A stretch of 64,000 bases of DNA from CALGLS01 sp045105695 (GTDB taxonomy: Bacteria; Bacteroidota; Bacteroidia; Chitinophagales; Saprospiraceae), in the NCBI GenBank assembly GCA_045105695.1, contig JBGCDT010000055.1:1-64000 (forward strand), written 5' to 3'. This document shows positions 1 through 8,483 of the stretch, piece by piece (within the stretch, counting starts at the first letter, position 1; each line of letters opens with the position of its first letter). The notes beneath the pieces are model-generated. The model searched no databases and was not told the DNA's origin. It was given only the letters and a program-made list of their open reading frames with translations. Made by a program: the position numbers and the translations under genes.

Positions 1-7
1 TATTCAT

Positions 8-55
8 AACCCATTGATAAACAGTGGAAATTTCGCACAGAAATTTCAGTGGGTT
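8..55. repeat. Imperfect hairpin downstream of the M23 peptidase gene
   Basis: AACCCATTGA (8-17) pairs with TCAGTGGGTT (46-55) with one G-U type mismatch. Two copies of the palindrome GAAATTTC (27-34 and 40-47) lie inside and could form a competing stem. It lies about 70 bases past the stop codon of the minus-strand peptidase gene, so it may be its terminator, although there is no clear T-run. Confidence 0.35.
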
Positions 56-126
56 GGGAAATGGGGGTATGAAAAGAGGAGAAAATTAGAGATATGATAA
101 TAGCAAAAATACTAATTAACAGAATG

Positions 127-906
127 TTATTTGGGATAAGGGTACATTCCTTCTTCTAACAATGTGGGCTTATTGGTTATGCTGAATTTTGTTTTAACGC
201 TTTTGTTTTTAGTTGATTTGACTTCATAAACCTCGAAGTGGAGATGAGGGATAGTAGACCAACCTGTACTTCCAGATTTTGCAATTGGATTACCGACGTT
301 GATATTTTGGCCTTCTGTTACTAATGAAGAATACGGAGATAAGTGAGAATAATTAGCTATTGTTCCATCTTCATGTTCAATTAAAATATAATTATTGAAA
401 GAGGCACATTTCTTAGTTCCGCAGCCCTTGTTATTATGGTCAATAACTTTAAGCACCTTTCCTGATCTCGCACAAAGGATAGTCGTCTCGTAAGGCAGTA
501 AGAAATCAAGTGCTTTTATTTTTTTATGAGAAAACTTACCGTCATAACCTTGAATAATCTGAAAGCTATCCCGATTTAAAATAAATGGAAGTTCATACAA
601 AGAATCATCATGTTTTGAACTACGATAATTGCCAAGGCTATAAGTGTATTCATAATCAAAATAATAGTAGGAATTTCTCTTTTTGACCCTCAGCATTTGT
701 TTAGTCTCTCCCTGATGAACGACTATAGCTTTGTGACTTGGGCAGCCTCTAAGGCCCGTTGAATTGATTTTCAAATTTACGGAGTAAGTGGTCGAGCTAT
801 TATTTCTACACATAAAGATTATGTTTCTAGGGTCTTCTACTGTGTAGACTTCTATTGGGTTGAAACTTTCAAGACTAATCATAGAAAATAGAAATAGTAA
901 TATCAT
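127..906 (-). CDS. M23 family metallopeptidase (LytM-like), secreted
   Basis: This is probably a zinc endopeptidase acting on peptidoglycan cross-links or other envelope peptides. The first ~15 residues are hydrophobic and look like a short signal sequence. The C-terminal half has the M23 fold with all expected metal and catalytic positions visible: H127 and D134 (HKKIKALDF), H188 (NYSHL) and the HLHFEV motif with H221 and H223. At 259 residues it is a single-domain enzyme with a ~120-residue N-terminal region of unknown fold. It is transcribed divergently from the isoprenoid operon. The substrate cannot be told from the sequence; because the metal ligands are intact an active enzyme is likely rather than a LytM activator such as EnvC. 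Confidence 0.85.
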   Translation of the reverse strand: MILLFLFSMISLESFNPIEVYTVEDPRNIIFMCRNNSSTTYSVNLKINSTGLRGCPSHKAIVVHQGETKQMLRVKKRNSYYYFDYEYTYSLGNYRSSKHDDSLYELPFILNRDSFQIIQGYDGKFSHKKIKALDFLLPYETTILCARSGKVLKVIDHNNKGCGTKKCASFNNYILIEHEDGTIANYSHLSPYSSLVTEGQNINVGNPIAKSGSTGWSTIPHLHFEVYEVKSTKNKSVKTKFSITNKPTLLEEGMYPYPK

Positions 907-988
907 GATATGAAATTAGAGAAAAGTCAAACAAGATTAAAGCTTCATTTATAAATTTTGAACGTTTGATAAACGTTTCAGAAACTAT

Positions 989-1033
989 TTTACATCCCAA
1001 TTAAAAGAACATTTCTTTTAATTGGGATGTAAA
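989..1033. repeat. Perfect 21-bp inverted repeat with 3-base loop
   Basis: The left arm (989-1009) begins TTTACATCCCAATTAAAAG and the right arm (1013-1033) is its exact reverse complement; the loop is CAT. It lies between the divergent M23 and IPP isomerase genes, about 80 bases past the M23 start codon and about 130 before the isomerase start. It could be a transcript hairpin, an operator or the relic of a small mobile element. Confidence 0.85.
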
Positions 1034-1120
1034 TCACCTGCAAAACCATTCACACTATTTCATTGTTATACCATTCCGCCTTCAAAACCATCACATAACG
1101 GCTATTTCGGTAGAAAGCAC

Positions 1121-1128
1121 TACCTTTG
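1121..1128 (+). promoter_or_regulatory. -7 promoter element of the isoprenoid operon
   Basis: TACCTTTG matches the Bacteroidota -7 consensus TAnnTTTG and sits 37 bases before the ATG at 1166. No good TTTG is seen at the -33 position. Its position argues that translation starts at 1166 and not at the in-frame TTG at 1022. Confidence 0.55.
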
Positions 1129-1165
1129 TTTTGAAGGCACATCAGCCAAACAACAGACATACCCA

Positions 1166-2215
1166 ATGGTAAGCAAAGACCCAAAATTTATGCACACCCT
1201 GGAGGAAGACAGCAACGCAGCTTCACGCAAAAAAGACCACATTGAATTAGCATTTCAATCACAGGTATTGTCCGATCAAATGGATAAGCGGTTCTACTAT
1301 GAACCAATTTTATCTGCACACCCAGACTCTGCTGACAACTTAGCAACTTCCTTTTTAGGAAAAAATCTGGGCGCACCTGTTTGGGTATCCAGTATGACTG
1401 GAGGAACAGAGTTGGCAAAAACGATTAATCAAAACCTAGCTCGTGCTTGCCGTGACTTCGGTATGGGAATGGGCTTGGGCTCCTGCCGGTCGCTTTTGCA
1501 CAACGATGATACTTTTGAGGATTTCAATATCCGTCCGATCATGGGCAATAAAATTCCGCTTTACACAAACCTAGGTATAGCCCAGATAGAACAACTGATT
1601 GTTGCAAAAGAATTATACCTAATAGAAAGAATGATAGAGAAGCTGAAAGCAGATGGTCTCATCATTCACGTCAACCCATTTCAGGAATGGCTACAGCCGG
1701 AGGGAGACCTAATAAAGCAATCACCACTCGATACGATTTCCATTTGCTTGGAAAAACTGGACTGTCCAATCATTGTCAAAGAAGTTGGCCAAGGGATGGG
1801 TTACGAAAGTTTGAAAGCCTTATTTCAATTGCCTTTAGCGGCAATAGATTTTGCGGCAAGTGGCGGGACGAACTTCGCACTTTTAGAATTACTAAGAAGT
1901 GACCCAGTGAAACAACAAGTTTTTGGAAAGCTCGCTTACGTAGGGCACACAGCGGAGGACATGGTCGAGATGGTTAATAAAATTATGATAGAACTTGGCG
2001 ATAGAGCAAGCTGCAAAGAGGTCATTATTTCAGGAGGCGTGAAAGGTTTTTTGGACGGACATTATTTAATTAATAAATTAGCTGTACCAAGTATTTATGG
2101 ACAAGCATCCGCCTTTCTTAAATACGCCAGAGAGGATTATAAAATATTATACGATTACGTAGAGGCACAAGTAAGAGGGTTGTCATTAGCGAAAGCCTTT
2201 TTAAAGGTCAGATAA
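1166..2215 (+). CDS. fni: Type 2 isopentenyl-diphosphate delta-isomerase (FMN-dependent)
   Basis: The enzyme interconverts isopentenyl and dimethylallyl diphosphate using reduced FMN and Mg2+, in the cytoplasm. Type 2 signatures are visible: RKKDHIELA near the start (residues 21-29), SSMTGGT (75-81), the HVNPFQEWLQPEGD segment carrying the conserved acid-base Gln and Glu, SGGTNFA, and the C-terminal ISGGVKG phosphate-binding loop. From the ATG at 1166 it is 349 residues, the usual family length. The frame is open back to a TTG at 1022, but that overlaps a 21-bp hairpin and lies upstream of the promoter, so 1166 is preferred; ATG 1190 is an alternative. It is the first gene of a mevalonate-pathway operon followed by HMG-CoA reductase. 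Confidence 0.92.
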   Translation: MVSKDPKFMHTLEEDSNAASRKKDHIELAFQSQVLSDQMDKRFYYEPILSAHPDSADNLATSFLGKNLGAPVWVSSMTGGTELAKTINQNLARACRDFGMGMGLGSCRSLLHNDDTFEDFNIRPIMGNKIPLYTNLGIAQIEQLIVAKELYLIERMIEKLKADGLIIHVNPFQEWLQPEGDLIKQSPLDTISICLEKLDCPIIVKEVGQGMGYESLKALFQLPLAAIDFAASGGTNFALLELLRSDPVKQQVFGKLAYVGHTAEDMVEMVNKIMIELGDRASCKEVIISGGVKGFLDGHYLINKLAVPSIYGQASAFLKYAREDYKILYDYVEAQVRGLSLAKAFLKVR

Positions 2216-2290
2216 AAGAGGTTTTCGGTGGTCAACACAAACGTCCAAAGGCAATTTTAATTTTAATTTAGGTTTTCATTTTAATTAAAC

Positions 2291-3649
2291 ATGAGTAAGT
2301 CTATTTCCGGTTTTTCCAAAATGTCAAAGCGAAAGAAGCTTCGCTGGATTGTAGAAAACTTCTTCAAAGATCCAGAGAACGTTCTGAGCGAAATGAAAAG
2401 CTACTGGCTGTCTAACGAAGACCAGCAGCGGATACTGGATGGATTTAGTGAAAACACTATTAGTAATTATTACTTGCCATATGGTGTAGCTCCGAATTTT
2501 GTAATCAACGGAAAGACCTATTGTGTTCCTATGGTAATCGAAGAAAGTTCTGTGGTAGCTGCCGCCTCCAGTGCTGCAAAATACTGGATGGAACGAGGAG
2601 GTTTCAAAGCAAAAGTTTTGTCTACTCAAAAAGTAGGGCAGGTACATTTCTATTGGAAAGGAGCAGCGGAAAAATTGAAAGAGCTCTTTCCCGATATAAA
2701 AAAAGAACTGATAAAAGCGCAAGCTGCCATTACCGCCAACATGGAAAAACGTGGCGGTGGAGTTACAGACATTGAGCTGAAAGATATGACTGATTCCGAC
2801 CCTGGTTACTACCAACTGGTGGTTAGCTTCGAGACCTGTGATTCGATGGGAGCCAACTTTATCAACTCGGTTTTAGAAAAGCATGCACAAACACTTCGTC
2901 AATTTATTCAAACGGATGCTCGTTTCCAAAAAGAAGAAAAGGAGGTAGATATTATTATGTCTATTTTGTCGAATTATACGCCGGAGTGCTTAGTGCGAAC
3001 TTGGGTAGAATGTCCAGTAGAAGAATTAGGAAAGGTTGGTAAACTTTCTCCTGAAGAGTTCGCAGAAAAATTCAGAAAAGCCATCAGAATCGCACACCTG
3101 GACCCTTACCGAGCAACGACCCATAACAAAGGAATTTTCAACGGAATAGATTCTGTCGTCTTAGCAACAGCTAATGACTTCAGAGCGGTAGAAGCCTGTG
3201 GTCATACTTATGCGGCACGAGATGGTCAGTATAGAAGCTTGAGTCATTGTACCGTAGAAAATGGAATATTTAAGTTTTGGATAGACCTGCCAATTGCCCT
3301 AGGGACAGTAGGTGGTTTGACGAAATTACATCCCATTGCAAAACGTTCTTTGGAACTACTAGGTAATCCAAGTGCAGAGGAACTCATGTGTATTATTGTG
3401 ACTACGGGATTGGCTCAAAATTTTGCAGCTATTCGTTCTTTGGTAACCACGGGGATTCAGCAAGGACACATGAAGATGCACTTGTTGAATATTCTAAACC
3501 ATCTGGGTGCGTCTGAAAAAGAAGTCAAAGAAGCGGTTGTTTACTTCAAAGACAAAGTAGTTTCTTTCAGTGCTGTTCGGGACTTCCTAGAGTTATTCCG
3601 TAAAGAAAAAACGAATACCGTAAATATATTGTTAGATAAACAAAAATAA
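2291..3649 (+). CDS. mvaA: Hydroxymethylglutaryl-CoA reductase, class II type
   Basis: It converts HMG-CoA and mevalonate into each other with NAD(P)H; in this context it most likely works in the biosynthetic direction. Catalytic residues of the family can be placed: Glu84/85 in VIEESSVV, Lys280 in THNKGIFNG, Asp296 in ATANDFRAVEA and His393 in QGHMKMH. The N-terminal ENTISNYYLPYGVAPNF segment is typical of class II bacterial enzymes. The length of 452 is near the family norm, and there is no membrane anchor, unlike eukaryotic class I enzymes. It is 75 bases after the isomerase and 42 bases before the GHMP kinase, all on one strand, which supports co-transcription. Confidence 0.93.
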   Translation: MSKSISGFSKMSKRKKLRWIVENFFKDPENVLSEMKSYWLSNEDQQRILDGFSENTISNYYLPYGVAPNFVINGKTYCVPMVIEESSVVAAASSAAKYWMERGGFKAKVLSTQKVGQVHFYWKGAAEKLKELFPDIKKELIKAQAAITANMEKRGGGVTDIELKDMTDSDPGYYQLVVSFETCDSMGANFINSVLEKHAQTLRQFIQTDARFQKEEKEVDIIMSILSNYTPECLVRTWVECPVEELGKVGKLSPEEFAEKFRKAIRIAHLDPYRATTHNKGIFNGIDSVVLATANDFRAVEACGHTYAARDGQYRSLSHCTVENGIFKFWIDLPIALGTVGGLTKLHPIAKRSLELLGNPSAEELMCIIVTTGLAQNFAAIRSLVTTGIQQGHMKMHLLNILNHLGASEKEVKEAVVYFKDKVVSFSAVRDFLELFRKEKTNTVNILLDKQK

Positions 3650-3691
3650 GCCTCTACTTCTTTTTATTTCGCCTCTCAAAACAATCCACCA

Positions 3692-4606
3692 TTGTATAGT
3701 GCTAACGGAAAATTACTATTGACATCAGAATATTATGTTCTGGATGGCGCACTAGCATTGGCGGTGCCAACCACCTTTGGACAAAAGCTGAAAGTAAAAG
3801 AAACAGAAGATGTAGGAGTATTGTTATGGGAAAGCCAAGAGGTAGATGGGACGCCTTGGTTCAAAGCTTCTTTTACTATTCCTGGATTGACTTGCATCTC
3901 ATCTACGGATACGGATATTGCAAAAACACTACACAGTTTTTTAGAAATTTTGCAGAAAGCAAATCCTGAAAAATTCTCATCAAAAAAAGGGTTGTCTTTT
4001 TCTACCCATTTGGACTTTCCAAGGGATTGGGGCCTAGGTACCAGCTCTACTTTAATATCGCTGTTATCGCAATGGACGGATTATGATCCTTATCAATTGT
4101 TGTTTGAAACGATGGGGGGCTCTGGTTACGACATTGCCTGCGCGGAATCTGTAAAACCATTGTTATATCAATTAGAAAATTACGACAAACGGAAAGTAGA
4201 AACTGTAGACTTTAATCCATCTTTTGCAGATCAATTATATTTCATCTATCTGGGAAAGAAACAAAATAGTCGTAGCGGAATTACGCATTATCGAAAGATG
4301 ACAGATAACAAAGACGCTGAAATAAAACGTCTAACGGAGATTACTCAAGAAATAATTACGTGCAGATCATTAAGTCTCTTTTGCGAACTAATCACAGAAC
4401 ACGAAGCTATCATTGGAGGTAAATTAAAACTACCTATCGTAAAAGAAACACATTTCAAGGACTTCCCCGGAGCTATAAAATCCTTAGGAGCCTGGGGTGG
4501 TGATTTCATTCTAGTGGCGAGTGATGGAGCGGAAGAAGAAGTACGTGACTATTTCAACAAAAAAGGGATGGAGGTGTTTTTTAAGTATAAGGAAATGGTG
4601 TTGTAA
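3692..4606 (+). CDS. GYDIA family GHMP kinase (mevalonate-pathway kinase-like)
   Basis: This is a small-molecule kinase of the GHMP superfamily. Residues 112-120 (DWGLGTSST) form the ATP-binding glycine-rich loop, and residues 145-149 spell GYDIA, the signature of a Bacteroidota subfamily often found in mevalonate clusters. The N-terminus YSANGKLLLTSEYYVLDG is the classic GHMP first strand-turn-helix. Translation appears to start at TTG: the frame upstream has no ATG or GTG back to the stop codon of the reductase gene, and the homology begins immediately. Its exact substrate (mevalonate, phosphomevalonate or other) is unproved. Its place directly behind HMG-CoA reductase argues for mevalonate or a phosphorylated derivative. 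Confidence 0.82.
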   Translation: MYSANGKLLLTSEYYVLDGALALAVPTTFGQKLKVKETEDVGVLLWESQEVDGTPWFKASFTIPGLTCISSTDTDIAKTLHSFLEILQKANPEKFSSKKGLSFSTHLDFPRDWGLGTSSTLISLLSQWTDYDPYQLLFETMGGSGYDIACAESVKPLLYQLENYDKRKVETVDFNPSFADQLYFIYLGKKQNSRSGITHYRKMTDNKDAEIKRLTEITQEIITCRSLSLFCELITEHEAIIGGKLKLPIVKETHFKDFPGAIKSLGAWGGDFILVASDGAEEEVRDYFNKKGMEVFFKYKEMVL

Positions 4607-4622
4607 AAATAATGATTTAAAC

Positions 4623-5345
4623 ATGTGGAAATGGTACGATAGCAAAGTAATAAAAATAGAGAATCAGTCTCCAACGACTAAGCGCTTCTGGGTAGAAGTA
4701 CCTGAGTTGGAGTCCATTGATTTTCAGGCGGGGCAATTCGTCACTATGGATTTACCCATCAGTGAAAAAAGAAGAAATCGCTGGCGAAGTTACTCCATTG
4801 CCAACGATCCAAACGGTACCAATGTCCTGGAGTTTTGTATTGTATATTTAAAAGGAGGTTTAGCAACAGAATATTTATTCAACGAAATCAAAGTTGGGTC
4901 AACCATAAAATTCAAAGGCCCCTCAGGAGGGTTCGTTCTGAAGGAACCAGTAGAACGCGATCTGGTTTTGATCTGTACAGGTACAGGCGTTGCTCCTTTC
5001 AGAAGTATGATTTTAGATATCTTCAACAATGAAAAAACACATCAGAATATACATCTGATATTTGGAACCAGAGAAGAAGAAGGAATTCTTTATAGAGATG
5101 AGTTTGAACTGCTAGAAGAGAAAATGCCTAATTTCAAATACTCTGTAGCACTTTCACGAGCAGAGGATTGGCAGGGCTATAAAGGCTATGTTCACAAAGT
5201 GTATGAAGAGTATTATAAGGAGGTTGATCCAAATAGACATTTTTACCTTTGTGGTTGGAGCAATATGATAGATGAGGCAGTAGAAAAGTTGATATTGGAA
5301 ATGGGTTATGATAAATCGCAGGTGCATTATGAGTTGTATGGGTAG
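4623..5345 (+). CDS. FAD/NAD(P)-binding oxidoreductase, ferredoxin-NADP reductase family
   Basis: This is a two-domain flavoprotein reductase of 240 residues. The FAD-binding barrel carries RSYS (residues 55-58, the RxYS motif) and the NAD(P) domain carries GTGVAPFRS (about 120-128), with the usual HLIFGTREEEGILY and FYLCGWSNMIDE segments. It lacks a [2Fe-2S] domain, so it needs an external partner. The start chosen is ATG 4623, 16 bases after the GHMP kinase stop; an earlier in-frame ATG at 4521 would overlap the kinase. Its link to the isoprenoid genes suggests it might supply electrons, for example reducing the flavin of the type 2 isomerase, but this is inference. Confidence 0.8.
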   Translation: MWKWYDSKVIKIENQSPTTKRFWVEVPELESIDFQAGQFVTMDLPISEKRRNRWRSYSIANDPNGTNVLEFCIVYLKGGLATEYLFNEIKVGSTIKFKGPSGGFVLKEPVERDLVLICTGTGVAPFRSMILDIFNNEKTHQNIHLIFGTREEEGILYRDEFELLEEKMPNFKYSVALSRAEDWQGYKGYVHKVYEEYYKEVDPNRHFYLCGWSNMIDEAVEKLILEMGYDKSQVHYELYG

Positions 5346-5352
5346 TGCAGAG

Positions 5353-5433
5353 AGTCTTTAGGTATTGGTCTTTTGTCTTTAGCTCAAACGCGAAGTGAGC
5401 GCACTAAGGACTAAAGACCAATTACCAAAGACT
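5353..5433. repeat. Long intergenic hairpin built from GTCTTT-type words
   Basis: The 30-base left arm (5353-5382, AGTCTTTAGGTATTGG...) pairs almost completely with the right arm (5404-5433, ...CCAATTACCAAAGACT). The loop holds a further small stem GCTCA/TGAGC. It lies directly after the stop of the oxidoreductase gene. It may end the operon or be an interspersed repeat. Confidence 0.75.
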
Positions 5434-5462
5434 AATAAACAACATTCTAAGCCAAAATGTGT

Positions 5463-5470
5463 TATTTTTG
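5463..5470 (+). promoter_or_regulatory. -7 promoter element of the NifU-type gene
   Basis: TATTTTTG fits TAnnTTTG and lies about 70 bases before the ATG at 5543. No convincing -33 element is visible. Confidence 0.4.
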
Positions 5471-5542
5471 TCCAGGCGTTTATTCACAAACCGAAGCTGA
5501 CAAGAACGCACATTAAATTGACTAAAGAAAAAAAGAAGAATA

Positions 5543-6160
5543 ATGGAAAATAATACCACTACAAAAAGTCCGGTCATGTTATACACCGAGCAAACGCCAA
5601 ATCCAGAGTCTCTGAAATTTGTAACCAACCGTATGCTATATAAAGGTACAGCGGATTTTAGAGAGGAAGAGCTAGCGAAGGAATGGTCACCAGTAGCAGC
5701 AGCGCTTTTTGAATTGCCTTATGTAAAAGGCGTTTATGTTTGTAACAACTTCATCACGATCACTAAGGAGTTTAACTACGACTGGGCCGACATCATGTTG
5801 AAGCTCAAAGAATTTATCAAAGCTTATATCGAAGCAGACAAAGGCATCGTCAAAGAAGGTTTTGCGGAAGCAATGGAAAAGTTGGAAGAAGAGCGTGGAG
5901 CGAGTTACGAATACTCTGAAAACGATGCAGCACTTGTTAAGAAATTAAAAGACCTTATTGATACTTACGTAAAACCTGCAGTAGAAATGGATGGTGGAAA
6001 TATAGAGTTCAAGTCATGGAACAATGGTGTGGTAACAGTCATCATGCAGGGTTCCTGTAGTGGCTGTCCTTCTTCTACAGTGACCTTAAAATCGGGGATA
6101 GAAGGTATGTTGCAGCGGATGGTACCAGAGGTGAAAGAGGTTGTTGCAGAAATGGGATAA
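5543..6160 (+). CDS. NifU family Fe-S cluster carrier protein (Nfu type)
   Basis: It is a likely carrier that receives [4Fe-4S] clusters from the assembly machinery and delivers them to apo-enzymes in the cytoplasm. The N-terminal Nfu domain (about residues 12-100, TEQTPNPESLKFV) is followed by the C-terminal NifU domain (about 128-205) with the cluster-binding pair C172 and C175 in GSCSGCPSS. The domain order and 205-residue length match bacterial and mitochondrial Nfu proteins. It has its own candidate promoter and a strong terminator, so it is probably monocistronic. Confidence 0.88.
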   Translation: MENNTTTKSPVMLYTEQTPNPESLKFVTNRMLYKGTADFREEELAKEWSPVAAALFELPYVKGVYVCNNFITITKEFNYDWADIMLKLKEFIKAYIEADKGIVKEGFAEAMEKLEEERGASYEYSENDAALVKKLKDLIDTYVKPAVEMDGGNIEFKSWNNGVVTVIMQGSCSGCPSSTVTLKSGIEGMLQRMVPEVKEVVAEMG

Positions 6161-6189
6161 CAATAGAAATACAAAAATATTTATCGAGG

Positions 6190-6221
6190 CGGCTTTCCTT
6201 TTGGGGAGGCCGTTTTTTATT
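6190..6221 (+). terminator. Rho-independent terminator after the NifU-type gene
   Basis: CGGCTTTCC (6190-6198) pairs with GGGAGGCCG (6204-6212) over nine positions with two G-U pairs, followed by TTTTTTATTT. It lies 30 bases past the stop codon. Confidence 0.85.
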
Positions 6222-6500
6222 TAGAGCCCATTCGTTTTATAGGCCTTAAGCGTAAAGGCAGTAAGTTCGAAAATTTTGGTTAATCGATTCACAAACAAAA
6301 AATGCTCAGGGGCAAACAATGGTTTATTCGATTTTCATTCAAAATTTATTTGATTTTTACGAATAAGATCTATCTTTATATTAAGCGCGTGATTAGTAGA
6401 ATACAATTTGACTCAAAAGTCGTAAACAGATATCCAGTTTGTTTGCATCATACTTTTGGGGTAGTTCTCATTTTTGAAACCTTAAAAGAAAGCTAAAACT
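6222..6500. other. AT-rich leader region upstream of the DUF3857 pair
   Basis: I see no credible gene here. A 64-codon open frame at 6302-6496 has no homology-like features. The region holds the -7 element at 6451-6458. Confidence 0.5.
6451..6458 (+). promoter_or_regulatory. -7 promoter element of the DUF3857 gene pair
   Basis: TACTTTTG is an exact TAnnTTTG match 42 bases before the ATG at 6501. TTTG words are present upstream but not at the usual spacing. Confidence 0.5.
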
Positions 6501-8477
6501 ATGCACTATCTAAAAAAGCTATTTTTCATTTTTTTCATTTTTATTTCTACAAACCTTATTGGTCAAAAAGCTCCTGTGAAATGGGGTAAAGTTTCTAAGG
6601 AGGACTTAGCAATGACTTCTTTCAAATTGGATGAGGAAGCCGACGCAGTTGTTCTCTGTGATTATGGAACGATCAGTTTTGAAGGAAATGCTTCCAATCG
6701 ATGGATCTATCGTTTTACCCGTCATAAACGAGTGAAAATATTAAAGTCATCAGCATCGGATCTTGGAAATATCGCAATTGATTATTACAGCCATAAGAAT
6801 AGTGAAAATGTAAGCGCTGTAAAAGCGCAGGTTATATTGCCAGATGGCTCCAAACAAAAGATAAAACGAAAGGACATCTTTACAGAAAAAATCAATGACT
6901 ACTGGTCACGTGATCGATTTGCAATCCCAAATATTCAGGAAGGAGCCGTTATCGAATACAAATATGAGCTAACCTCTGACCGAATAGGCACTCTAAGAGA
7001 TTGGTATTTTCAAACAGATATTCCTGTACGACACAGCGAACTTCGAATTAGTATTCCAGAGTTTTTTGATTACATCTTCTTATATCAGTCAGAAGGAGAT
7101 ATCATTAAAACAGATATCGATAACGTTGCTCTTAATGACCAACAACACTCAAAAGAAAAGGTGAGAAGTACCTCTTATATCATGAAGAATATGGCAGCGC
7201 TCAAGGAAGAATCCTTTATCACAACGATGAATGATTATAGAGCGAGAATTAAATTTCAGCTAAAAGCATATACTGGTGATTATGGTATGATGGAGCAATA
7301 TTTATCAAACTGGGAAGCATTGGCAAAGAGTCTGATGAATTCTGAATATATGGGGGTGCAGTATTCTGTAAGAAGCAAAACCCGACAAGTATGTGAGGCC
7401 GCTAAGCCTTATATGGATGCCGCTAAAACACCCATGGAAAAAATAATAGCTGCCCAAGAGTTTATTGTTAATAACATGGCTTGGGATGGTAGTTATCAAA
7501 TATATACGGGAGATAGAAATAGTCTAAGTGATTTATTAAAAAAAGGAGAAGCGGGAAAAGGTGGACTAAATCTGATGTTGCTGGCGATACTAAAAAACGA
7601 AGGGTTGAACGTGTGGCCATTGTTGTCAAGTACAAGAGGCCACGGAAAGATGTTTCCTATTTATCCTATTTTAGATCAGTTTAGTCATACGATGGTTTAT
7701 GTAGAATTAGAAGGCGAATATATGGTGCTAGATATTTGTGATGCTTTTCATCCGGCTGGTTATCCGGAGGTTAATTCTTTGAATAAAATTGGATGGGTTG
7801 TAGATAAGGAAAACCCACGCTGGATAGACCTTCCTACTCAAGGAGCTGTAGACAAATACCTTGTGCGAGCAGAATTAGATAAAGATGGAAAATTAGAAGG
7901 AAACATCAGCGGTAGCTTCAAAGGATATTCGGGAGTTAAAAATCGACAAAAAAGACAAGACAAGGAAGATCTTGGTTGGAAAAATCAATTGAGAGAAAAG
8001 TACACGGAAGCAGAGATTAATACTGTACAAATTAAATACGAGGATGATATTTATAAACCACTCCGAGTTAGTATGGATTATGTTCTACCTGAAGCAGCAA
8101 ATATTAATGGTGATTTTATTTATTTTTCTCCAATTATTTTTGAAGGCTACGAAGAGAATCCTTTTAAGTTGGAAAAAAGAAATTACCCTGTAGATATTAG
8201 TTATCCTTTCGAAGAAGATTATATCCTTAACTTGTCAATTCCAGAAGGATATGACATTGAAGAAATACCAGAATCTATAAATTTAGTGTTGCCGAATAAA
8301 GGTGGAAAATTTGTGTACTTGGTAAATAAAACCTCAGAGTCTAACATTCAAATAGTAAGCAAAATAATTGTAGATCAAATATATTTCAAACCAGTAGAAT
8401 ATCAAGGGGTGAAGCAGTTTTTTGATTTAATAGTAGAAAAACAAGGAGAGCAAATTGTACTTAAAAAGAAAGCTTAA
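6501..8477 (+). CDS. DUF3857/transglutaminase-fold secreted protein, catalytic Cys absent
   Basis: This is a periplasmic or surface-exposed protein of unknown function. A signal peptide is clear (hydrophobic stretch ending NLIGQ, residues 1-21). The DUF3857 domain covers about residues 55-210. The transglutaminase-like core lies at about 335-415: the His (FSHTMVYVEL) and Asp (MVLDICD) positions are kept, but where the related gene downstream has GDCKA this protein reads GKGGLNLMLL, with no cysteine. It may therefore be a binding protein rather than an enzyme. It is six bases upstream of a paralogue with an apparently intact site, and the two are surely co-transcribed. Confidence 0.82.
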   Translation: MHYLKKLFFIFFIFISTNLIGQKAPVKWGKVSKEDLAMTSFKLDEEADAVVLCDYGTISFEGNASNRWIYRFTRHKRVKILKSSASDLGNIAIDYYSHKNSENVSAVKAQVILPDGSKQKIKRKDIFTEKINDYWSRDRFAIPNIQEGAVIEYKYELTSDRIGTLRDWYFQTDIPVRHSELRISIPEFFDYIFLYQSEGDIIKTDIDNVALNDQQHSKEKVRSTSYIMKNMAALKEESFITTMNDYRARIKFQLKAYTGDYGMMEQYLSNWEALAKSLMNSEYMGVQYSVRSKTRQVCEAAKPYMDAAKTPMEKIIAAQEFIVNNMAWDGSYQIYTGDRNSLSDLLKKGEAGKGGLNLMLLAILKNEGLNVWPLLSSTRGHGKMFPIYPILDQFSHTMVYVELEGEYMVLDICDAFHPAGYPEVNSLNKIGWVVDKENPRWIDLPTQGAVDKYLVRAELDKDGKLEGNISGSFKGYSGVKNRQKRQDKEDLGWKNQLREKYTEAEINTVQIKYEDDIYKPLRVSMDYVLPEAANINGDFIYFSPIIFEGYEENPFKLEKRNYPVDISYPFEEDYILNLSIPEGYDIEEIPESINLVLPNKGGKFVYLVNKTSESNIQIVSKIIVDQIYFKPVEYQGVKQFFDLIVEKQGEQIVLKKKA

Positions 8478-8483
8478 ATAAAT

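Noticed and set aside
1022..1165. 5' extension of the IPP isomerase frame from a TTG
   Set aside because: It begins inside the 21-bp inverted repeat and runs through the -7 element at 1121; the family homology starts after ATG 1166.
6302..6496. 64-codon open frame before the DUF3857 gene
   Set aside because: Composition looks like AT-rich non-coding sequence, it overlaps the -7 element, and no domain or signal feature is seen.
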